Positions 1 to 8,646 of a stretch of 64,000 nucleotides of DNA are shown here, one piece after another. The notes beneath the pieces are model-generated. The model was given only the letters and a program-made list of their open reading frames with translations. It did no database searches and was not told the origin of the DNA. Origin of the DNA: Teichococcus wenyumeiae (lineage in GTDB: Bacteria; Pseudomonadota; Alphaproteobacteria; Acetobacterales; Acetobacteraceae); contig NZ_RFLX01000017.1 in assembly GCF_003696345.1 (NCBI RefSeq), forward strand, positions 1 to 64,000. Direction: 5' to 3'. Every line of letters begins with the position of its first letter. Position 1 is the first letter of the stretch. Both the position numbers and the translations under genes were made by a program.

Positions 1-404
1 GAGCCGGCGCCGGGCTCGGAGAAGCCCTGGCACCACCAGATGTCGAGGTTGGCCGTGGCCGGCAGGAACTTCTTCTTCTGCTCCTCCGAGCCGAATGTGG
101 CGATCACGGGGCCAACCATGAAGACATTGAACTGCAGCGGCAGCGGCACGGCCGCGCGCTGCAGCTCCTCCGTGAAGATGTAGCGCTGCACCGGCGACCA
201 GTCCTTGCCGCCCCAGGCCACCGGCCAGTTGGGCGTGGCGAGGCCGGCGGCATTCAGGATGCGCTGGGAGGTGACGATATCCTGCTTGTCCAGGTGCCGG
301 CCCTCGGCCACCTTGTTGCGGATCTCGGCCGGGATCTGCTCCCGGAAGAAGCGGCGGAGCTCGTCGCGGAAGGCGATCTCCTCGACGGTGAAGCGAAGTT
401 CCAA
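1..404 (-). CDS. Acyl-CoA dehydrogenase, N-terminal part, cut by window edge
   Basis: This is the first 134 codons of an acyl-CoA dehydrogenase, a flavoenzyme that makes the alpha,beta double bond in an acyl-CoA. The protein begins MELRFTVEEIAFRDELRRFF and reaches the FAD/substrate-loop motif WWCQGFSEPGAGS at the window edge, which is typical of the family; the beta-barrel and C-terminal helical domains lie outside. I start it at the TTG at 404 because a GAGGAGG ribosome site sits just upstream and the homologous N-terminal helix begins there; no ATG is suitably placed. It is divergent from the TetR gene at 696, so both could be read from the 290-base gap that holds a TetR-type palindrome. 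The family is certain; the substrate is not. Confidence 0.85.
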   Translation of the reverse strand, partial: MELRFTVEEIAFRDELRRFFREQIPAEIRNKVAEGRHLDKQDIVTSQRILNAAGLATPNWPVAWGGKDWSPVQRYIFTEELQRAAVPLPLQFNVFMVGPVIATFGSEEQKKKFLPATANLDIWWCQGFSEPGAG

Positions 405-651
405 GGCGCCCTCCTCAGGCAGTGCCGGCCGTCCTGGCGGTCAGGCTCGCGGCCGGCGCGATTCCTCATGGCCAGCGGGTATCGCCCAGGAGAAAGCAAA
501 GCGCCAGATGCCAACTGCAAGGAATGCACGCATAGCGCGAATTCGCGACCTGCCAGAGGCGCGTGCGACGCGGTGCTGTATCTCGGGATCTTGCTGTGCC
601 TGCCAGCGATCTTCCCGGCAGAGGCTGCGCCATGAGCGGGGGATTGCAGGA

Positions 652-668
652 GACCGTCCGTTCGGTCA
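652..668 (+). promoter_or_regulatory. Candidate TetR operator (site A), double or degenerate form
   Basis: The sequence reads GACCGTCCGTTCGGTCA. The outer arms GACCG and CGGTC are an inverted repeat with a 6-base spacer, and it can also be read as two overlapping imperfect copies of TGACCG-N2-CGGTCA offset by four bases. It lies 28 bases upstream of the TetR start codon, which fits autoregulation. Four closer copies of the 14-mer occur at 3391, 3472, 14842 and 16816. Confidence 0.5.
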
Positions 669-695
669 ATAATGCTGCCGTTCAGGAGGCTTCCC

Positions 696-1325
696 ATGGC
701 CCGCGCGGCAACCAAGATATCCGTGGTGGACCAGACCGGGCCATCGGAGCGGATTCTACAGATCCTTACCGAATCAGCCCGTCTTTTCGCGACGAATGGC
801 TATGACGGGACCTCGATGCGCGACATCGCCGCGGCCTGCGGCATCTCGAAGTCGCTGCTCTATCATCACTTCGCCGACAAGGACGAGATCTTCGCCCGCA
901 TCGCCCTCGGCTCAACGCGCGAGCTGTGCGAATTCGTGACCGCGCGCATCCCGGAGGATGCGGCGCCGGCCGCGCGCATCCGCGCCTTCATGATCGGCAC
1001 GGCGGAATATTTCCACCGCTACCGCTGGGCCTGGCTGGCTTCCACCTCCTCCTTCTGGAGCGACCCGGAAGCCCGGCGGCAGAAGGAACGCATGATGTGG
1101 CGGGACCGCTATGAGGGCCTGCTGCGGACCCTGCTGATGGAAGCAATCGAGGCCGGGGAGATGCGGCCTGTGGATGTCTCCCACGCCGGGCGGCTGATCC
1201 TGTCCTCGCTGAACTGGATGCACCGCTGGTACAAGCCCGAGAAGGGCCTGACCGCCGTGCAGATCGCCGAGACCTATTTCGACATGATCTTCAACGGGCT
1301 GAAGGCGGAGCCCCCAGCCCCCTGA
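696..1325 (+). CDS. TetR/AcrR family transcriptional regulator
   Basis: This 209-residue protein is a one-component repressor. Its N-terminal helix-turn-helix (about residues 15-60) contains the classic recognition segment CGISKSLLYHHFADKDEI, and the rest is an all-helical ligand-binding and dimer domain, with a tail rich in Trp and Arg around the middle. I chose the ATG at 696 because AGGAGG lies seven bases before it; an in-frame ATG at 672 has no ribosome site. It is divergent from the acyl-CoA dehydrogenase at 404 and is followed on the opposite strand by TTT receptors. The acyl-CoA gene context suggests an acyl-CoA or related acid ligand, as in FadR/PsrA-like TetR proteins. It is the natural candidate to bind the TGACCG-N2-CGGTCA sites in this region; that assignment is inferred. 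Confidence 0.9.
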   Translation: MARAATKISVVDQTGPSERILQILTESARLFATNGYDGTSMRDIAAACGISKSLLYHHFADKDEIFARIALGSTRELCEFVTARIPEDAAPAARIRAFMIGTAEYFHRYRWAWLASTSSFWSDPEARRQKERMMWRDRYEGLLRTLLMEAIEAGEMRPVDVSHAGRLILSSLNWMHRWYKPEKGLTAVQIAETYFDMIFNGLKAEPPAP

Positions 1326-1329
1326 AGCG

Positions 1330-2331
1330 CTAGTCCAGCTTGAGGCCGATGCTGCGGATGAGGGCGCCCCAGCTCTCCCGCTCGGTCATCAGCAGCCGGG
1401 CGAAGTCGCCGGGGTCGACGCCTTCCAGCGTCGCGCCCTGCGCCGTCATCTGGCCGCCCAGCGTCGGGCTTTTCAGCGCCGCGCGCGTGGCGGCCAAAAC
1501 CGTCTCCACCACCGCATCGGGCACGCCGGCGGGCGCGAAAAGCCCGTACCAGTAGGGCTGCGCCACGTCGGGGAAGCCCGCTTCCGCGAAGGTCGGCGTA
1601 TCCGGCAGCGCCGCGATGCGCTTCCCGCCCGTCACGGCCAGGGCGCGGATCTCGCCCGCCTTGACCAGTTCCACATAGGAGGCGACACCGTCGAAGCCCA
1701 CATCGACATCGCCGCGGATCAGCGCCTGCGCCGCCGCCGAGCTGGAGCGGAAGGGCACGTCGGTCATGGCGATGCCGGTGACCTGCTTCATCCGCTCACC
1801 GGACAGATGCGCCACGGCGCCACGGTTGGTGGTGGTGAAGGTGACAGGGTGGGGCTGCTTCTTCGCGTATTCCACCAGTTCCGCGACGCTGCGGATCGGC
1901 AGCTTCGGGTTGCAATAGGGCGCCAGTTGCGCGCGCATCAGCAGCGTGATCGGCTTGAACTGTTCCAGCCGGTAGGGCAGCTTTTCGAAGAGATGCGGCG
2001 TGACGGCGAAGGTGGTGGAGGAGGTCAGCAGGAAGGTATAGCCATCCGCCGGCGCCTGCGAGACATGCTCGGCGGCGATGATGGTGGTGGCGCCGGGGCG
2101 GTTGTCCACCACCACCGGCTGCCCCAGCGCCTCCTGCATGGCCGGCGCCATGGCGCGGATCAGGATGTCCGGCTCCCCGCCAGGGGAAAAGGCGACGACG
2201 ATGCGGACCGGGCGGGTGGGATAGGCGGCGGCCTTCGCGGCACCGGCCGGGATCAGGCCGCCCGCCAGGCCAGCCGCCATCAACCCGCGCCGGCCGATCG
2301 GCGCCCTGGCGGCATCACGCATGCTGTTCAT
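1330..2331 (-). CDS. TTT (Bug-type) periplasmic receptor 1
   Basis: This 333-residue protein belongs to the tripartite tricarboxylate receptor (TctC/Bug) family, periplasmic proteins that bind carboxylates with high affinity. A twin-arginine-like leader (GRRGLMAAGLAGGLIPAG) is followed by the family start YPTRPVRIVVAFSPGGEPDI, the PVVVDNRPGA motif, and the late LPDTPTFAEAGFP segment. It is the second gene of a minus-strand pair behind the receptor at 3329, separated by 29 bases, and so is probably driven by the same operator-bearing promoter. It ends five bases from the TetR gene, convergently. No TctA or TctB membrane gene is near, so how its ligand crosses the membrane is unknown; Bug proteins often act as orphan sensors or donate to distant transporters. 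Confidence 0.9.
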   Translation of the reverse strand: MNSMRDAARAPIGRRGLMAAGLAGGLIPAGAAKAAAYPTRPVRIVVAFSPGGEPDILIRAMAPAMQEALGQPVVVDNRPGATTIIAAEHVSQAPADGYTFLLTSSTTFAVTPHLFEKLPYRLEQFKPITLLMRAQLAPYCNPKLPIRSVAELVEYAKKQPHPVTFTTTNRGAVAHLSGERMKQVTGIAMTDVPFRSSSAAAQALIRGDVDVGFDGVASYVELVKAGEIRALAVTGGKRIAALPDTPTFAEAGFPDVAQPYWYGLFAPAGVPDAVVETVLAATRAALKSPTLGGQMTAQGATLEGVDPGDFARLLMTERESWGALIRSIGLKLD

Positions 2332-2360
2332 TCCTGTTGTTCCTCCCGTGGTCGCGCCGG

Positions 2361-3329
2361 TTATTCAAGCGTGATCTTTCTTTCGGTGATGATCCGTCCC
2401 CATTGCGCCTTGTCACGCTGCATCTGCTCGTCCAGCAGGCTTGGCGGGCCGGAGATGGCGCGCAGCGCCTCGCTGGCCAGCCGGTCGCGCACGGCCTCGC
2501 TCTGCATGGCCTTGTTGGCGGCGGCGTTGAGGCGCGCGATCTCCGCGGCCGGTGTCCGCGCCGGTACCAGCAGGGCGGTCCAGAAGGAGGTCACCAGCGC
2601 GGGGTAGCCGGCCTCCTTGAAGGTCAGGATCTCCGGCAGCAGCGGCGCGCGCTCATCGTAGGACAGGCCCAGGATGCGCAGCTTGCCGGCGCGCACATGC
2701 TCGATCGTGGTGGTCGGCGCCTCGACGCTGATCTCGATGACGCCGGCCAGCAGGTCGGTGGTGGAAGGGCCATTGCCGCGATAGGCCACGTCGGTCAGCC
2801 GGATGCCCATGGCATCGGCCATCATGATGCCGAAGAGGTGGCTGACGCTGCCGGTGCCGTTTGTGGCGTAGCGCAGCGGGTTCGGCTCCGCCTTCGCATG
2901 GGCGACGAAGCTGGCGATATCGCGCGGCGGCAGCCCGGCATTGACCGTCAGCGACAGCGGGCCGTCAAAGAGCAGCGCGACGGGCGCGAAATCCTCCAGC
3001 CTGAAGGGCAGGTTGGGGCGCATCATGGCATTCAGCGGCAGGCCGGCGGTGCCGCCCACCAGCACCGTCAGCCCATCCGCCGGGGCGCGCGCCACTGCCT
3101 CGGAGGCGATGATGGCATTCCCGCCCGGCCGGTTCTCCACCACGATGGTCTGGCCCAGGGTTTCCGCCATGTTCTGCGCGATCAGGCGCGTGATGATGTC
3201 GGTGAGCCCGCCGGTGGCGAAGGGAACCACGAAGCGGATGGCGCGCCCGCCCTGGGCACGGGCGATGGCGGGCATGCAGAGGCTGGCGGCCGCGGCGGCC
3301 AGCAGGGGACGCCGAGGGAAGTGCTTCAC
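2361..3329 (-). CDS. TTT (Bug-type) periplasmic receptor 2
   Basis: This 322-residue TctC/Bug family receptor has a short leader (FPRRPLLAAAAASLCMPAIARAQ) and then the family segments AIRFVVPFATGGLTDIITRL and IVVENRPGGNAI. I start it at the GTG at 3329 because AAGGAGG lies six bases upstream, which leaves a normal signal peptide; the longer open frame adds a non-signal extension. It is the first gene of a two-receptor operon with the gene at 2331. Its promoter carries a perfect TGACCG-GA-CGGTCA palindrome 62 bases before the start and it is divergent from a beta-oxidation operon, so it likely binds the acid, or a precursor, that those enzymes degrade. That link is inferred. Confidence 0.9.
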   Translation of the reverse strand: MKHFPRRPLLAAAAASLCMPAIARAQGGRAIRFVVPFATGGLTDIITRLIAQNMAETLGQTIVVENRPGGNAIIASEAVARAPADGLTVLVGGTAGLPLNAMMRPNLPFRLEDFAPVALLFDGPLSLTVNAGLPPRDIASFVAHAKAEPNPLRYATNGTGSVSHLFGIMMADAMGIRLTDVAYRGNGPSTTDLLAGVIEISVEAPTTTIEHVRAGKLRILGLSYDERAPLLPEILTFKEAGYPALVTSFWTALLVPARTPAAEIARLNAAANKAMQSEAVRDRLASEALRAISGPPSLLDEQMQRDKAQWGRIITERKITLE

Positions 3330-3375
3330 GAATTCCTCCTTCAGTCCGGTGGTTCCGGGCCCGGCCATTGGGCCG

Positions 3376-3405
3376 ATCCTAGACTCTGGCTGACCGGACG
3401 GTCAA
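3376..3405 (-). promoter_or_regulatory. Promoter with TetR-type operator (site B) for the receptor pair
   Basis: A perfect palindrome TGACCGGACGGTCA occupies 3391-3404. Read on the minus strand, the base before it completes TTGACC, a good -35 element, and TAGGAT follows after 18 bases (3381-3376) as a -10. The operator therefore overlaps the -35. The identical layout (TTGACC, 18 bases, TAGGCT) recurs at 14841-14870. Confidence 0.65.
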
Positions 3406-3433
3406 TCACTCTGCTCCCTGGCCGCCAACCGTG

Positions 3434-3485
3434 TTGCCAGTGCGGTCCTGGCAATGCTAGCGTTCCTCGACTGACCGGTCGGACA
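3434..3485 (+). promoter_or_regulatory. Promoter and TetR-type operator (site C) for the beta-oxidation operon
   Basis: TGACCG-GT-CGGACA at 3472-3485 matches the palindrome at 11 of 12 arm positions and ends 43 bases before the hydratase start. A possible promoter, TTGCCA at 3434-3439 and CTAGCG at 3457-3462 with a 17-base spacer, would place the operator over the transcription start. The -10 is weak, so the promoter is less sure than the operator. Confidence 0.5.
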
Positions 3486-3528
3486 GTGCCTTCCGGGCAT
3501 GATCCGCCGGCGCGAAGGGAGAGATGAG

Positions 3529-4299
3529 ATGTCCGACGATATCGTGCTGCTGGAGGTGAAGGACCACATCGCGCTGGTCACCCTCAACAAGCCCCCGGTC
3601 AATGCGCTGAACCGCGACATGCGCAATGCCCTGATCGAGGTCTTCGACGCGATATCGGAGCGGGACGACGTGCGCGTGGCGGTGCTGACTGGCGCTGGCA
3701 AGGTCTTCTGCGCCGGCGCCGACCTGAAGGACCGGCCGGACAACAGCAAGCTCGGCGCCTTCGGCAGCCACAACCGCGTGACGCGCGAGACCGGCAATGC
3801 CATCCGCGAATGCGCCAAGCCGGTGATCGCGGCGGTCAATGGCGCGGCGCTGGGCGCGGGCCTCGGCCTCATGGCCGCTTGCGACATCTTCTTCGCTTCC
3901 GAGAACGCCACCTTCGGCATGCCCGAGATCGATGTCGGCCTGGCCGGCGGCGGCGCCATGCTCAACACCATCTTCGGCCGATCCACCATGCGGCTGCTGA
4001 TGTATACGGGTGAGCGCCTCTCGGCGGCCGAACTCTATCGCCGTGGCATCATCGAGGCCTGCACCGCGCCGGAGGAGCTGCTGCCCACCGCCATGCGCTA
4101 TGCCGAGAAGATCGCCAACAAGAGCCCGCTGGCCATCAACTATGCCAAGACCTCGGCCAATATGGTCGAGCTGATGCCGCAGAAGGACGCCTATCGCTTC
4201 GAGCAGAACTTCACGGTCGCGCTCTCGCGCACCGAGGATGCGAAGGAGGCGCGCATGGCCTTCATCGAGAAGCGCAAGCCGGTGTTCAAAGGCCGCTGA
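3529..4299 (+). CDS. Enoyl-CoA hydratase/isomerase (crotonase) family
   Basis: This 256-residue crotonase-fold enzyme probably adds water to a 2-enoyl-CoA in a degradative beta-oxidation-like route. It shows the N-terminal strand ALVTLNKPPVNALN, the first oxyanion-hole loop GKVFCAGADLKD and the second, NGAALGAGLGLMAACD. Both glutamates used for hydration are kept, in FASENATFG and MPEIDVG. The ATG at 3529 is used; GGGAGAG lies before it and the upstream extension is not conserved-looking. It is the first gene of a six-gene plus-strand operon, one base from the synthetase gene, and sits behind operator site C. Crotonase folds also include isomerases and hydrolases, so the exact reaction is open. 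Confidence 0.88.
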   Translation: MSDDIVLLEVKDHIALVTLNKPPVNALNRDMRNALIEVFDAISERDDVRVAVLTGAGKVFCAGADLKDRPDNSKLGAFGSHNRVTRETGNAIRECAKPVIAAVNGAALGAGLGLMAACDIFFASENATFGMPEIDVGLAGGGAMLNTIFGRSTMRLLMYTGERLSAAELYRRGIIEACTAPEELLPTAMRYAEKIANKSPLAINYAKTSANMVELMPQKDAYRFEQNFTVALSRTEDAKEARMAFIEKRKPVFKGR

Positions 4300-4300
4300 G

Positions 4301-6430
4301 ATGTCGCTGACGCAGGACATGACCATCGGTGCCGGGCTGGAGGCCATCCTGCAGCCGCGCGCCATCGCCATCATCGGCGCCTCGCAGGATGCCACCAAGA
4401 TCGGCGGGCGCCCGGTGCAGCTGCTGCAGCGCTTCGGCTATCCTGGCAAGATCTACCCGGTGAACCCGCGCGCCACGGAAGTGCAGGGCCTGCCGGCCTA
4501 TCCTTCCGTCGAGGCGCTGCCGGAGGCGCCGGACCTCGCCATCATCGCCGTCTCGGCCGAGGCGGCGCCGGCGGCGCTGGAAGCCTGCGCGGCGCGCGGC
4601 ATTCGCGGCGCGGTGATCTTCTCCTCCGGCTTCGCCGAGCTGGGCGAGGCGGGGGAGGCATTGCAGGCGCAGTTGCGCGACACCGCGCGCCGCAGCGGCA
4701 TGCGGGTGCTGGGGCCGAACTGCCTTGGCGCGCTCAGCATCGCCGAGAAATCCATCGCCACCTTCTCCATCGTGCTGGAAAGCAGCCTGCCGCCGGCGGG
4801 GCCGCTGGGCATCGCCTCGCAGAGCGGCAATCTCGGCAGCTATACGGCATTGCTGGCGCGGGAGCGCGGCATCGGCATCAGCCGCTTCCTGACCACCGGC
4901 AACGAATGCGACGTGGATATCGCCGATGGCATCGCCTGGCTGGCGCGGGACCCGGCCACCAAGGTCATCCTCTGCTGCCTGGAGACCTGCCGCGACGCCC
5001 CCCGGCTGATCGCCGCCTTTGAGGAAGCGCGGCAGGCGGGCAAGCCCGTCATCGTGCTGAAGATCGGCTCTTCCGAGGCCGGGCAGGCCGCCGCCGCCTC
5101 CCATACCGGGGCGCTGGCGGGCTCGGACGCGGTATTCGATGCCGTCTTCCGCCGCGCGGGCGTCTGGCGGGTGCAGAGCGTGGAGGAGATGCTCGACCTC
5201 GGCCATGCCGCCGCCGTGCTGGGGCTGGAGCGGCTGCCGAAGAGCCGGCGCGTGATGCTGCTGACCGCGTCCGGCGGCTTCGGCGTGCTGCTGGCCGATG
5301 CCGCCAGCGCGGCGGGGCTGGAACTGCCCATGCCTTCCGCCGGGACGCAGCGCCGCATCCTGGACGCCGTGCCCTATGCCTCCCCGCGCAACCCGGTGGA
5401 TGCCACGGCGCAGATGTCCAGCCGGCCGGAGATCCTGGAGCAGATCCTTTCCGCGATTCTCGATGACGAGAACTGCGATTCTCTGCTGCTGCTGCTCTCC
5501 TCCTCGCTCTACCTGCCGCGCCTGCGCAACGTGTATATGCAGACGCTGACCGCCATCCGCGCCCGCTATCCGGAGAAGGTGGTGATGCTGACGGTCCATG
5601 GCCCGCAGGACGCCGTGGAGGAACTGACCGCCATGGGCTTCCCCGTGGTGGATGGCGTCGGTCCCTCGGCGCAGACGCTGGCCGGGCTCTGCGGCCTGGC
5701 CGCCGCGCGGGACCTGCCGCCGCCGCCCGCGCCCGTGGCCGCCGCCGGCCCGCTGCCGCCGGACGCGCTGCGCAACGAATACGGCGCCAAGAAGGCCCTG
5801 GCCGCCGCCGGCGTGCCGGTGCTGCCGGAAAAGATCGCCCGCAGCGCGCGGGAAGCCTCCGAGGCCGCGCAGGCCATGGGCTTCCCCGTGGTGCTCAAGG
5901 TCCTCTCCGAGGACCTGCCGCACAAGACCGAGGTGGGCGGCGTGGTGCTGAACCTCGCCGATGCCGCCGCCGTGGCGGAAGGCTACGACGCCATGCTGGC
6001 GCGCGTGCGGCAGAAGGCGCCCACCGCGCGCATCGATGGCGTGCTGGTCTCCCCCATGGCGCGCGGCGGCACGGAGCTGATCCTGGGCGCCAAGCGCGAC
6101 CCGGTCTTCGGCCCGGTGGTGGTGGTGGGCCTGGGCGGCATCTTCGCCGAGATCATCCAGGACGTGGCCGTGCGCCCCGCCCCGGTGGAGGAAGCGGAGG
6201 CGATGGAGATGCTGCGCTCCCTGAAGGCTTTCCCGGTGCTGGATGGCGCGCGGGGCCGGCCCAGGGCGGACCTGCCGGCGGCGGCGCGGGCCATCGCGGC
6301 GCTGGCCCGTTTCGCGGCCGCCCATGCGGGCGAGGTTGCCGAGATCGACATCAACCCCTTGCTGCTGCTGCCGGAAGGGCAGGGTGCCGTGGCGCTGGAT
6401 GCGCTGCTGGTCCCCGCCGCCGCGCAGTGA
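4301..6430 (+). CDS. NDP-forming acyl-CoA synthetase (acetate-CoA ligase family)
   Basis: This 709-residue protein would activate a carboxylic acid to its CoA thioester with formation of NDP. It is a single-chain fusion with a CoA-binding domain (about 12-130, with AIAIIGASQD and VNPRATEVQG), two succinyl-CoA-ligase-like domains (about 150-460) and a C-terminal ATP-grasp domain (about 485-705, with FPVVLKVLSEDLPHKTEVGG). The phospho-accepting histidine of the family is H268 in SHTGALAGSD. The ATG at 4301 is one base beyond the hydratase stop, so the two genes are translationally coupled. In this operon it probably performs the first, activating step on the imported acid. Substrate cannot be told from sequence. 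Confidence 0.9.
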   Translation: MSLTQDMTIGAGLEAILQPRAIAIIGASQDATKIGGRPVQLLQRFGYPGKIYPVNPRATEVQGLPAYPSVEALPEAPDLAIIAVSAEAAPAALEACAARGIRGAVIFSSGFAELGEAGEALQAQLRDTARRSGMRVLGPNCLGALSIAEKSIATFSIVLESSLPPAGPLGIASQSGNLGSYTALLARERGIGISRFLTTGNECDVDIADGIAWLARDPATKVILCCLETCRDAPRLIAAFEEARQAGKPVIVLKIGSSEAGQAAAASHTGALAGSDAVFDAVFRRAGVWRVQSVEEMLDLGHAAAVLGLERLPKSRRVMLLTASGGFGVLLADAASAAGLELPMPSAGTQRRILDAVPYASPRNPVDATAQMSSRPEILEQILSAILDDENCDSLLLLLSSSLYLPRLRNVYMQTLTAIRARYPEKVVMLTVHGPQDAVEELTAMGFPVVDGVGPSAQTLAGLCGLAAARDLPPPPAPVAAAGPLPPDALRNEYGAKKALAAAGVPVLPEKIARSAREASEAAQAMGFPVVLKVLSEDLPHKTEVGGVVLNLADAAAVAEGYDAMLARVRQKAPTARIDGVLVSPMARGGTELILGAKRDPVFGPVVVVGLGGIFAEIIQDVAVRPAPVEEAEAMEMLRSLKAFPVLDGARGRPRADLPAAARAIAALARFAAAHAGEVAEIDINPLLLLPEGQGAVALDALLVPAAAQ

Positions 6431-6443
6431 CGGGAGCCTGACC

Positions 6444-7628
6444 ATGGACGGCATGACGCCGGAACTGAGCGGCGAGGCCTTTCGCCGCTATGCGCGGGAC
6501 TGGCTGCGCGACAATGCCCCGTCAGGCTTCCTGGCGGACCAGCCGGGCTACACCCCGCCCGGCCTGGAGCAGAGCCTGGCCTGGGAGGCCGCGATGCACC
6601 GCGCCGGCCTCGCCGGCATCACCTGGCCCAAGGCCTATGGCGGCCATGGCCGCACGCTGCGGGAGCATCTGATCGCCAATCAGGAGATCGGCCGCCTCGC
6701 CCTGCCGGAGAGCGTCAGCTCCATCGGCAAGGAACTGGCCGGGCCCATCATCCTGGCCGTGGGCACGGAGGAGCAGAAGCTGCGCTACCTGCCGCCCATC
6801 CTTGAGATGCGGGAGATGTGGTGCCAGGGCTTCTCCGAGCCCGATGCCGGCTCCGACCTCGCGGGGCTCCGCACCCGCGCGGTGCCGGATGGCGATGGCT
6901 GGCGCGTCACCGGCCAGAAGATCTGGACCAGCGGCGCCTACAAGGCCAAGCGCTGCCTGCTGCTGGCTCGCACTGGCACGGTGGAGGACCGGCACAAGGG
7001 CCTCGCGCTCTTCGCCGTGCCGATGGACACACCGGGCATCCGCGTCGTGCCGATCCGCCAGATGAACGACAAGCAGAGCTTCTGCGAAGTCTTCTTCGAC
7101 GATGTGCGGGTGGAGCCGGAGGATGCGCTGGGCAAGCCGGACGAGGGCTGGAGCGCCGCCATCCGCGTGCTGGGCATCGAGCGCGCCACCAACCGCATGT
7201 ACCGCGCCTGGCGCTTCGAGAATGAGCTGCGCCACCTGGTCGCCGCCTGCCGCCAGGATGAATCCCTGGCGCCGCTGCTGCGGGATTCCGCCTATCGCCA
7301 GCGCATCGCCGCGACGGTGACGGATATCGAGATGGTGAAGGGCCATGTGGAGCCGGTGGTGGAGGCGCTGGTCGCCGGGCAGGCCATCGGCGCGCGCGGC
7401 AGCCTGATGAAGCTGCACTGGAGCGAGGCGCACCAGCGTTTCGCCGCCCTGGCGCAGGAGATGCTGGGCATGGCCGCGCCGGATGCGCCGCCCTCCACCC
7501 TGCAGGCGCAGAAGCGCTTCCAGGAGATCTATCTCCAGGCCCGCGCCGAGACGATCTATGCCGGCACCACCGAGATCCAGCTCGGCATCATCGCCGACCG
7601 CGTGCTGCAGCTCCCGAAGGGGAAGTAA
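6444..7628 (+). CDS. Acyl-CoA dehydrogenase, larger partner
   Basis: This 394-residue acyl-CoA dehydrogenase has the FAD-loop WCQGFSEPDAGSDLAGLRT, the GQKIWTSGA strand and the late segment ETIYAGTTEIQLGIIADRVL. In most family members that last segment reads YEGT and its Glu is the catalytic base; here the position is Ala. The next gene is a shorter acyl-CoA dehydrogenase four bases away. Such unequal pairs form heterotetramers in actinobacterial steroid side-chain degradation (ChsE1-ChsE2 type), with one partner supplying the base. By analogy these two may work together, which is inference. The ATG at 6444 follows CGGGAG; upstream in-frame codons overlap the synthetase. Confidence 0.88.
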   Translation: MDGMTPELSGEAFRRYARDWLRDNAPSGFLADQPGYTPPGLEQSLAWEAAMHRAGLAGITWPKAYGGHGRTLREHLIANQEIGRLALPESVSSIGKELAGPIILAVGTEEQKLRYLPPILEMREMWCQGFSEPDAGSDLAGLRTRAVPDGDGWRVTGQKIWTSGAYKAKRCLLLARTGTVEDRHKGLALFAVPMDTPGIRVVPIRQMNDKQSFCEVFFDDVRVEPEDALGKPDEGWSAAIRVLGIERATNRMYRAWRFENELRHLVAACRQDESLAPLLRDSAYRQRIAATVTDIEMVKGHVEPVVEALVAGQAIGARGSLMKLHWSEAHQRFAALAQEMLGMAAPDAPPSTLQAQKRFQEIYLQARAETIYAGTTEIQLGIIADRVLQLPKGK

Positions 7629-7631
7629 GCC

Positions 7632-8624
7632 ATGGACATGATCGAGAGCGGGCTGGACCCCGCCGAATTCGCCGCCACGGCCGAGCGAGCCGTGGCCGCC
7701 TGCGCCACGCTGGAGAGCCGGGCCCGCGCGGCGCGGCTGGCCGAGGACGGGCTGCTGGGCGTGCTGGCGGGGGAGGAGGCCGGCGGCCTCGGCCTCGGGC
7801 TGCGCTTCGCTGTGCCGGTGCTGGTTGCGGCGGGCGCGGGCGACCTGGGCTTCCCGCTGCTGGAGACGCTGCTGCTGGCCGGCGCGCTGGAAGGCCGGAA
7901 GCCGGAGCTGGTGGCGGCGCTGGTGGCGGGCGAGGCGCGCGGTACCATCGCCTGGAGCGGCGCGGCGCGGCTGGAGGGCGGGCGCGTCAGCGGCACCCTG
8001 GGCCGCGTGCCCATGGCCGGCGAGGCCGACTGGGTGCTGGTGCCGCTGACCGATGGCGGCGCGGCCTTGGTGGCCGCCGAGGCGGGCAAGGTGGAAAAGG
8101 CCATCACGCTGGACGTGACGGTGCCGGAGCAGGTGCTGCGGCTGGAAGGCGCCGAGCCCGCGCTGCTGTTGGATGCCGGTGCCCGCTCGGTGCTGGAGGC
8201 CGATGCGCTGGTGCTGCGCGCGGCGCTGATCATGGGCGCGGCCGAGACCTGCATCACCCTCGCCGCCGAGCATGTCTTCACCCGCCGCCAGTTCGGCAAG
8301 CCGCTGGTGGCCTACCAGGCCGTGCGGCACCTGCTGGCGCGGCACAAGCTGGGGCTGGAAGGCATCCGCGGCGCCATCACCCGCGCCACCACGGTGGAGC
8401 TGGAGGAGGGCGCGGCGCTGCTGGCCCGCCAGACCGCCTTCCTGGCCGCCGCCACGCATGGCCCTTCCATCGCCGAGGGTGCCTTGCAGCTTTTCGGTGG
8501 CATGGGCTTCACCTGGGAAGTGGCGGTGCATCGCTACATGCGCCGCATCCGCGCCCTGGAGGCCCAGGGCGGCGTGCCCGCGCTGCGCGAGGCCGTGGCC
8601 GCCCGCTTCATTGAAGCCGCCTGA
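7632..8624 (+). CDS. Acyl-CoA dehydrogenase, shorter partner
   Basis: This 330-residue protein is shorter than the usual 380 residues. It has a shrunken N-terminal helical domain, an abbreviated beta domain without the usual QxFSEPxAGSD FAD loop, and a good C-terminal domain (HVFTRRQFGKPLVAYQAVRH, then GALQLFGGMGFTWEVAVHRY). The Glu in GFTWE lies where the shorter partners of paired enzymes are thought to hold the base; I propose but cannot prove that role. It starts three bases after the stop of the larger partner with GGGGAAG before the ATG. Co-translation of the two supports a heteromeric enzyme. Confidence 0.85.
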   Translation: MDMIESGLDPAEFAATAERAVAACATLESRARAARLAEDGLLGVLAGEEAGGLGLGLRFAVPVLVAAGAGDLGFPLLETLLLAGALEGRKPELVAALVAGEARGTIAWSGAARLEGGRVSGTLGRVPMAGEADWVLVPLTDGGAALVAAEAGKVEKAITLDVTVPEQVLRLEGAEPALLLDAGARSVLEADALVLRAALIMGAAETCITLAAEHVFTRRQFGKPLVAYQAVRHLLARHKLGLEGIRGAITRATTVELEEGAALLARQTAFLAAATHGPSIAEGALQLFGGMGFTWEVAVHRYMRRIRALEAQGGVPALREAVAARFIEAA

Positions 8625-8646
8625 CAGAGACTTGGAGGAAACAGGA

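Noticed and set aside
4286-6454. Very long minus-strand frame opposite the acyl-CoA synthetase
   Set aside because: It is the mirror of a high-GC gene with strong third-position bias; its protein is rich in His, Arg, Gln and Gly with no domain.
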